Positions 57,525 through 64,000 of a stretch of 64,000 nucleotides of DNA are shown one piece after another. Every line of letters begins with the position of its first letter. Positions within the stretch are counted from its first letter, which is position 1. A program made the position numbers and the translations under genes. The DNA is taken from NCBI GenBank assembly GCA_006503535.1, contig QYRS01000002.1, positions 1,116,001-1,180,000 on the forward strand. Direction: 5' to 3'. The notes under the pieces are model-generated. The model saw only the letters and a program-made list of their open reading frames with translations, was not told where the DNA came from and searched no databases. The DNA comes from Arthrinium phaeospermum (taxonomy: Eukaryota; Ascomycota; Sordariomycetes; Amphisphaeriales; Apiosporaceae).

Positions 57525-58614
57525 GGCGCATTGGGTACAATAAAGTTGAATGGCCCTCTGCGGAAAAGGAGGGTGTACTGATCACTGACTGGATGATTTG
57601 GAGGACTGCAGCTTGCAATTCCAACATGGACACAAGATTATATATTAGGCAAGGCTGAATAGAAACTGCTATGATCACGGGTATAGTTGTCGGTCTAATG
57701 ATTGACTACCAATGGGACTGTGGTATATATATATCTCTATACTTTTGCAGAGCAGGGCAATGAAATAATGTAGTCCTTAATTTAATCTTGACTAACTACA
57801 TGATGGGGGGTGATGGTTCGTTCGTTCCTATTTGGTGGACAACTACTTATGAGGTCCATGTTAACCCTGTTTCTGTGCTTATAATGCATCGGATCTGGCA
57901 TAAAGGGACACAATGGAAACACTATACGAGGTGGCTGGCCACAGCGAGGAAGCCCCCGGCTGAGAGATCAATGATGATATCATCGTAGCACCCCATTGGC
58001 CTCGTTTTCTGAAGAATTCATTTCGCGATACTCGGCAATCTAGTACCAAGCATACGAAGGCCTTCGTTGCTCGATCTCGACTCCACGACTCCGCCGTAGC
58101 GTCACAGAGAAGGATGCGACCTACATAATTAGGCAATATACTACTACTAGAGCCACACCACAACAGGAAAGGTTCCCCATTGGTGCGACTAACTCGGCCG
58201 TTCCCTTGCGACCTGATCGATGCTCCATACTGCGCCAACTGCGAGCTGCCAGCCATCCCTGATATTCCCCAAACTCGTCTGTTTTCTCCGCCTTGATCGT
58301 AACATGAAGTAATGAAGTTCTCAGCGTAGCAATCGGGTCGCCCCCCCTGTAACCACTATAAAGGGCAACGGACGGTGATGAGCCGTTCCTGCCAAGACCT
58401 TAACCTGCATTTCCCCGCGAATAAACCCAGCCTGCCTGGAGAGAATCATACGCTCCAACAACACGAGTCAACGATGACTTGCCATCTCGATGTGGCTTAG
58501 ACACTCGCTTTTCAGATGGGGATGGTGAGTATAAGAGTCAAGCATGTCTCTTTAGACAATATGCATTCCACCGTGTTTATGCCTAGCCACACCACCACCG
58601 ACTAAACTCTTGCC
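57525..58614. other. intergenic region upstream of the GH95 gene
   Basis: 1.09 kb. It holds the 3' end of the P450 gene and the promoter of the GH95 gene. A short TATATATATA run lies near 57725. No gene is seen. Confidence 0.45.
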
Positions 58615-61307
58615 ATGGCTCCCACCCTGGCCCAAGTCACCATTGCCACGTTGTTGGCCTGGGTTCCCTTTACACGGGCGCAGTGGGATGCTTCACGGTT
58701 TGCTTGGTATAGCAGCGATGCCGGCAACGACTTCGCATCTGCCGTCCCCATCGGCAATGGGCGACTGGGCGCCGCCATCTACGGCACGGGGGACGAGAAG
58801 ATCTCCCTCAATGAGAACTCCATCTGGAGCGGACCGTGGCTGGATCGTGCCAACCGCAACTCCAAGAACGCCTTGAACAACATCCGGTCCCAACTGACGA
58901 GCGGCGACATCACCGGAGCTGGCCAAGCAGTCCTCCAGAACAGTATGTCGGTCCAGTGCATTATTTTCTCTGTAACTCATCAAGTATCTGGCTTCTGACA
59001 ATTGTGAAGTGGCTGGAAACCCCAACTCGTGCCAGCAATACAATCCTCTGGGTGATATGACCATCTCTTTTGGGCATGGAAACGGAAGAAATAACCTGCT
59101 TCGGTATCTTGACACGTATCAGGGCACAGCATTCGTCACGTACAATTACAACAACGTCAACTACACGTGAGATTTCCGTCCTCTCCGTGGATTTGCCCCT
59201 ATCACTGACTCCGAGATAGCCGTGAGTATGTCGGAAGCTATCCTCACGGCGTGATAGCAATGAGGATGAACGCTAGCCAGGCCGGGAAGCTTGATGTGAA
59301 GGTCACCATGTCTCGAGGTCAACACACTACGGCTCAGACGGCCTCGACCTCGAATGATGCGGGCTCGGTACGGCTGAGCGGCAGCAGTGGCCAGTCCTCC
59401 GGGGCTATTACTTTCTCGTCCGAAGCACGGATAGTAAACAGCGGAGGTATGTGCCCATTTTTTCCCCCAGCAGCATCTGACAGTACTGATGATGGGACCC
59501 CCTTTTCCCAGGAACCGTCAGTAGTGACGGCCGTTCAATTATAGTCACCGGGGCTACGACGGTGGACATTTTCTTCGATGCTCGAACATCGTACCGCTAC
59601 TCCAGCCAGGACGCGGGGGAGTCTGCTCTGCAGACTAACTTAGACGCAGCGACCAAAGCTGGATATGCCGCCATACGCGAAGCCTCTGTCAAAGACAATA
59701 CCGCCCTCACCGGAAGGGTCAGCCTCAATCTGGGGTCCTCCGGCTCTGCTGGCAGCACGGATACCAAAACGCGCCTTTCAAATTACAAGCGCAATGCCAA
59801 TGCCGACCCCCAGTTGGCTACGTTGATGTTCAATTTCGGACGCCATCTCCTGATGGCTTCGTCCAGGGACACAGGAAACCTGTCACTCCCAGCCAATCTT
59901 CAAGGCCTCTGGAACAAGGATTTCTCTCCCTCGTGGGGAAGGTGAGTTATCATTCTCAAAACCCGTACTGAATTCCAATCTCTAACGATGGGTAATTTGT
60001 AGCAAATACACGGTGAGAACCCGACTTGATATGTAGGAGTCCAATGACCATTGACTGACTGGTAATTCTAGATCAACATCAACACCGAGATGAACTACTG
60101 GCCGGCCGAGGTGACCAACTTGCAGGAGACGCACAAGCCCCTCTTCGACCTTATCAAGGTGGCCAAGGCCCGCGGCCAGACCATGGCCAACGTCATGTAC
60201 GGCTGCAACAACGGCGGCTTCGTCCTGCACCACAACATCGACCTCTGGGGGGACGCGGCCCCCGTCGACTACGGCACGCCCTACACCATGTGGCCCATGG
60301 GCTCGGCCTGGCTCGCGCTGCACACCATGGAGCACTACCGCTTCACCGGCGACAAGACTTTCCTGCGGGACGAGGCCTGGCCCATCCTGCAGAGCGCCGC
60401 GCAGTTCTACTACTGCTACCTGTTCGACTGGGACGGCTACAAGACGACGGGGCCGACCCTCTCGCCCGAGAACCCCTTCGTCGTCCCCGGCGACATGCGC
60501 ACCGGCGGCCGCACCGAGGGCGTCGACATCAGCGTGCAGATGGACAACTCGCTGCTGACCGAGCTCTTCACCGCCGTCCTCCAGACGTGCCAGGCCCTGG
60601 GCCTGACGGGCCGCGACTGCACCGACGCGCAGAGCCACCTGTCCCAGCTGCGCCCGCCGGCCGTGGGCTCCTACGGCCAGATGCTCGAGTGGCGGCGCGA
60701 GTACGGCGAGGGGGAGCCGGGCCACCGGCACATGTCGGCCATCTGGGGCCTGTACCCGGGCTCGCAGTTCGCGCCGCTCAACTCGTCGGACTGGGCGGCC
60801 GCCGCGCGCAAGCTCGTCGACCACCGCATGCAGGCCGGGTCGGGCAGCACGGGCTGGAGCCGGAGTTGGGTCATGAACCTGTACGCGCGCCTGCTCGACG
60901 GCGGCAAAGTCTGGGAGAGCGCCGTGGCCTTCCTGCAGCGCTACCCCTCGCCCAACCTCTGGAACACCGACAGCGGGCCCGGCTCCCCCTTCCAGATCGA
61001 CGGCAACTTCGGCTTCACCTCCGCCGTCGCCGAGATGCTCCTCCAGAGCCACAACGTCGTCCACCTCCTGCCCGCGCTGCCGTCCGCCGTCGGCACCGGC
61101 TCCGTGACGGGTCTCGTGGCCCGCGGCGGCTTCGTGGTGGACATGGCCTGGTCCGGCGGCAAGCTGACGCGCGCCACGGTGACCTCGCGCATCGGCGGCA
61201 CGCTGGCGCTCCGTCTGGCTGGCGGCTCTCCGTTTTCGGTCAATGGAACTGCGTACAGCGAGCCCCTTTCGACGACGGCGGGTGAAGTATTCGAGATCAC
61301 CCCTTAA
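58615..61307 (+). CDS. secreted alpha-L-fucosidase, glycoside hydrolase family 95
   Basis: Six exons (58615-58942, 59010-59166, 59220-59446, 59512-59941, 60003-60012, 60072-61307) give 795 residues, the usual length of fungal GH95. The signal peptide is [22 protein letters not shown]. The N-terminal beta-sandwich carries [15 protein letters not shown] and [11 protein letters not shown]. The (alpha/alpha)6 barrel has the hallmark [18 protein letters not shown], with the paired Asn of the active site, then [13 protein letters not shown], a [14 protein letters not shown] block and [20 protein letters not shown]95 enzymes are inverting 1,2-alpha-L-fucosidases or related galactosidases acting on plant or animal glycans. 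A 10-nt exon encodes part of the catalytic block; see the findings. The last 1.2-kb exon has extremely GC-rich third codon positions. Confidence 0.94.
60003..60012 (+). other. 10-nt micro-exon of the GH95 gene
   Basis: Only ten bases lie between an acceptor at 60001-60002 and a donor at 60013-60014. They complete one codon and supply three more, giving S-K-Y-T. Without them the frame is lost before NINTEMNYW. The flanking introns are 61 and 59 nt. Confidence 0.85.
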
Positions 61308-61555
61308 GTACAACTGAGCCGTGCCCTGGTACTAGTACTGTTTGTGCCAGCTTCTAGACATGAGCCTACTCTGATGGTTTACGGACCAACAGTAACTTGT
61401 TGGAAGTGCCTCAACGATGGTCAGAATGAATGCTCCTTTCTATCTGTCTGGTACCGGGGTGCCCTGTCTAATGTAATTCTAGGCCCTGTTCAATATATCG
61501 TTTGACTGGGCTTGAGCCTGTCCTGTTGTATATAAGTGCCTCTCGTAGCAACCGT

Positions 61556-63091
61556 CTATTTAGGAACTACATGCTTGCCCGTTTCCTCCACCTCCACCGT
61601 CATTCCCACCCCTATCCATGTCTCCAGGTCATCGCTGCTGAGTCCCTTGTCGAAAAGGGGTATCGACTGCATGCCCAAGCACCCCTTAAGCGGAGCGCCC
61701 TCGTCCACGTTGCGCACCTTGCGCAGTGTCCGGTCGGGCTCCGAAGCATGGCGCGTGCCGTCTGCGGGGTCTACATTGGGCAGCTTGCAGCGCGTTGTGC
61801 GGCAAGCGACATGGAATCGCACCGGGTTGAAGAGCCCGGAGCTGCCAGACTTGAGGCAGATCTTCTTCCAAGTTTCTTCTTCGTACGCAGGGACGCCGGT
61901 GACTATTGCAACCATTGATTAGATATTGCGACTTGAAGACGAACCCCCCCCCCCCCCCCCCCCCCTCTTTTTAGCTGGTTGTAATCAAGAGGTACTTACG
62001 GATTATGTTAGGTCTGAACCTCAAGACATCCAACTTCCCCAGCCCGGCATCTTTCGGTATCTCGGCGCCGAACTTTTTGACACTGCTCAGATTCTGAACG
62101 TTCACAGGGTACTGCCGATATGCGTGTTAACCTTCATTCACCATCATGGAATACCAGTTTCGGGGTGCAAACTTACGGCATCCTGGAAACCCGTGACTGG
62201 CTGGTAGCCTGCGGACTCTTTGCTCGGCGCGCACTCATGCACCTCCCTCAACGCCGCGGGATCGAGCCGGAACAGACCCAGCCTGTTGCTGACGCCCAGG
62301 TAGAGGCGCAGCTCCTCCGGCAGATCCTTCTCCAGGTTGAGCGCGCGGACGCGCTCCTTCCAGATCCGGACGTTCTCGTACGTGTAGCCGCGCTCCTCGA
62401 TCTCCGGCGCCGAGGGGAAGTCCACCGGCAGCAGCACCTCGCGCTGAGGCTCGGCCCGCAGCCCGCCGGCCAGCTTGGCGCCCGCCAACGCGACCCAGCC
62501 GCGCCATCCGCCCTCGCGCCAGGGGAAGCGCAGGATCATCCAGGTCTCGCGGTCCGACTTGGCGTTCAGGCCCTGGCGGCGCAGCTTCATCTCGTCCGGG
62601 GCCCAGAGCTCGACGACGACGGTGGCGAGGCGGGCGAACTGGCGCTGCGTGATGAAGTCCCAGCATTCCTCCTCCTCGTCGCCGCCGTTCGCTTGGCCGC
62701 CGCTAGCATCGGCCACGGGGGCGGGAAACGGGCTGCGCAGCTGCGCGAACGTGTAGGTGCGGTCGTGCTGCAGGCCGTGCGGCAGCACCTTGCTCTTGCC
62801 CAGCTCGATGCCCTTGCACGACTTGACCGGGTAGATGACGAGGCTCTGGACGGTGGCCGGCTGCCCGTCACGCTCCGCGTGCGCCGCCGCCGTGTGTTGC
62901 TTCTTCAGGTTGCTCTTGGCGGCGCCGAGGCCCGCCAGCGAGTGCGTCTGCAGCAGGGCGTCGCTCTTCTGCAGCGGCACGGGTGGCAGGATCAGGACAA
63001 TGGGTATGAGGAAAGCCAGGATGGTCATTCCCAGCATAAACACGCCATTGGCATCCAAATTCAGACCCTTGAGGTCTATCAGTCCAGCCAT
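61556..63091 (-). CDS. membrane-anchored MOSC-domain protein (mARC/YcbX type)
   Basis: Three exons (63091-62177, 62111-62000, 61902-61556) give 457 residues from the ATG that opens MAGLIDLKG. A single membrane segment near residues 19-40 (GVFMLGMTILAFLIPIVLIL) precedes the MOSC N-terminal beta-barrel domain, which starts VQSLVIYPVKSCKGIELGKS. The MOSC domain proper is spread over the last two exons: FRPNI, then TGVPAYEEETW, then a TTRCKLPNVDPADG block whose Cys is the expected molybdenum ligand. Relatives are mitochondrial amidoxime-reducing components that use the molybdenum cofactor and cytochrome b5. An outer mitochondrial or ER membrane location is inferred. Intron 2 holds a run of 22 C on the plus strand. 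Confidence 0.88.
61944..61965. repeat. poly-C run of 22 within an intron of the MOSC gene
   Basis: Twenty-two C on the plus strand (G on the coding strand), followed by a T-rich run, lie inside the second intron (61903-61999). The coding-strand G run sits downstream of the donor. Confidence 0.9.
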
Positions 63092-64000
63092 GATTAGGAA
63101 CCCCTGTGGTCCGTCCGCCGACACCGGAATCTCGGGATAATGAAGTACTGTAAAGTAGAAGAAGATTGCTTGAGAATTACGAAGTTTGGCAGGCCGTTGG
63201 TGTAATCGTCACCAATTGAGATGTATATATAGAAACATACAAGATTACCATTGCGTTTTGTATTTTATTATCATTTTTTGCACTGACGCCGGATGACACG
63301 ACTCGCGAGGGAGAGCGCGAAGATGCGACTCTGAAACGCCCCTTCCACACAGGAGGCCGAGGACCGCTCCACTAATGTGCTGATTCTCTAAACACCGTCG
63401 TCCGACCCGTTCAACAAGACCCAGTCACGTGACGGACTTGCCTCCTGTCTCCCATGTTAGAAACGGAAACGACCCGGTCGCAAGAACTGAATGGTTCGTT
63501 TGGAAACATTAGGTTAGGGGGATGCTCTATCATCAGTGTTCAATGTTGGTTGTTCTTTCCAGGTAAGAAGCAGCGATCCCGGCGGTCCCCTTGGCCTCTT
63601 TTTTTTTTTTTTTTCCCTTTGACAAAAGTCAAAAGCCAGCTGCAATAGATGATAGGCTAGGTACGGAGTACTAATAGCCACTACTGTTTCTTGGGCTAGG
63701 CCTTATCCAGGGGTCAGCGGCGGAAAGAGTAGGTAGGTAAAGAAGCACACACCAGACCAAAGTCACGGTATGATTGGAGCGCATCTCGGACTCGAGATCT
63801 TCGAGATTCAGCTTGCTGCGTGTTTGACCAATGGCAAAATACGAGACCTCCAAGGAAGAAGAGAAAGGAAGAAAAGAAAATAAAAAAACAATTAGTAGCT
63901 TGCCATGGTCCGCCGGAGACGAAGGAGTCAGTCTGAAATGATTTCTGGATTCGGTCTGTCCCGCCGGGTATTATTTTGGACGGTCACCCGCAGTGCCGCA
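63092..64000. other. upstream region of the MOSC gene, window end
   Basis: About 900 bp without a supported gene. It contains a run of about 16 T near 63599-63614. Short frames here carry no motifs. A gene may begin beyond the window end. Confidence 0.4.

Noticed and set aside
55597..61307. Secondary-metabolite gene cluster around the P450
   Set aside because: There is no synthase, cyclase, methyltransferase, transporter or cluster regulator nearby. The neighbours are PPX1, a GH95 hydrolase and a MOSC protein.
59982..61313. 443-residue open frame opposite the GH95 gene, and a 331-codon frame on the plus strand at 60290
   Set aside because: Both arise from the extreme GC-rich third positions of the last GH95 exon. 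They have no motifs and unnatural His/Arg/Ala composition.

Overview
The window is nuclear DNA of a filamentous ascomycete (Pezizomycotina). The evidence is many short GT-AG introns (about 53-117 nt), fungal-specific gene families (NUR1, ATP25, ARC1, fused LEU1, VMA16), and a long AT-rich block with the footprint of repeat-induced point mutation (RIP). Gene content and exon style fit a sordariomycete best; that last step is inference. All gene models below were joined by hand from reading frames and splice signals. No database was searched.

Region 1-9545 is a gene-free AT block. CpA and TpG are almost absent, and the C and G that remain sit mainly in CG, CC/CT or GG/AG. Inside it is an array of about 58-bp units centred on an AACGTT palindrome (about 4500-4800 and 5385-7480). 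Three copies of a separate ~150-bp element interrupt the array. The flanks look like RIP-destroyed transposable elements. The change to normal gene DNA near 9545 is abrupt.

Region 9546-32083 carries a nuclear rim protein (NUR1), a large unknown membrane-anchored protein, the fused isopropylmalate isomerase of leucine synthesis (LEU1), an NmrA-like reductase, a J-domain protein and an INCENP/Sli15-type chromosomal passenger protein. A sequence identical to the Leu3 operator lies far upstream of LEU1.

Region 32084-41285 holds a secreted type-B carboxylesterase, a gene-poor 2.9-kb stretch, a small secreted cysteine-rich protein of unknown function, and the divergent pair ARC1 (tRNA-binding cofactor) and VMA16 (V-ATPase c'').

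Region 41286-50900 has the mitochondrial RNA polymerase (RPO41/cyt-5 type) transcribed divergently from ATP25; both act in mitochondrial gene expression. Next is an S1/P1 nuclease whose frame is broken exactly at the codon for the zinc-binding N-terminal tryptophan.

Region 50901-64000 contains a proline-rich RING protein, an exopolyphosphatase (PPX1), a cytochrome P450, a secreted GH95 alpha-L-fucosidase with a 10-nt micro-exon, and a membrane-anchored MOSC protein of the mARC type. The P450 has no biosynthetic partners here, so this is not a metabolite cluster.

The least ordinary signals are the palindromic AT-rich array with its graded CpG decay, the broken nuclease frame, the open second frame inside the unknown 965-residue gene, and the small cysteine-rich secreted protein.
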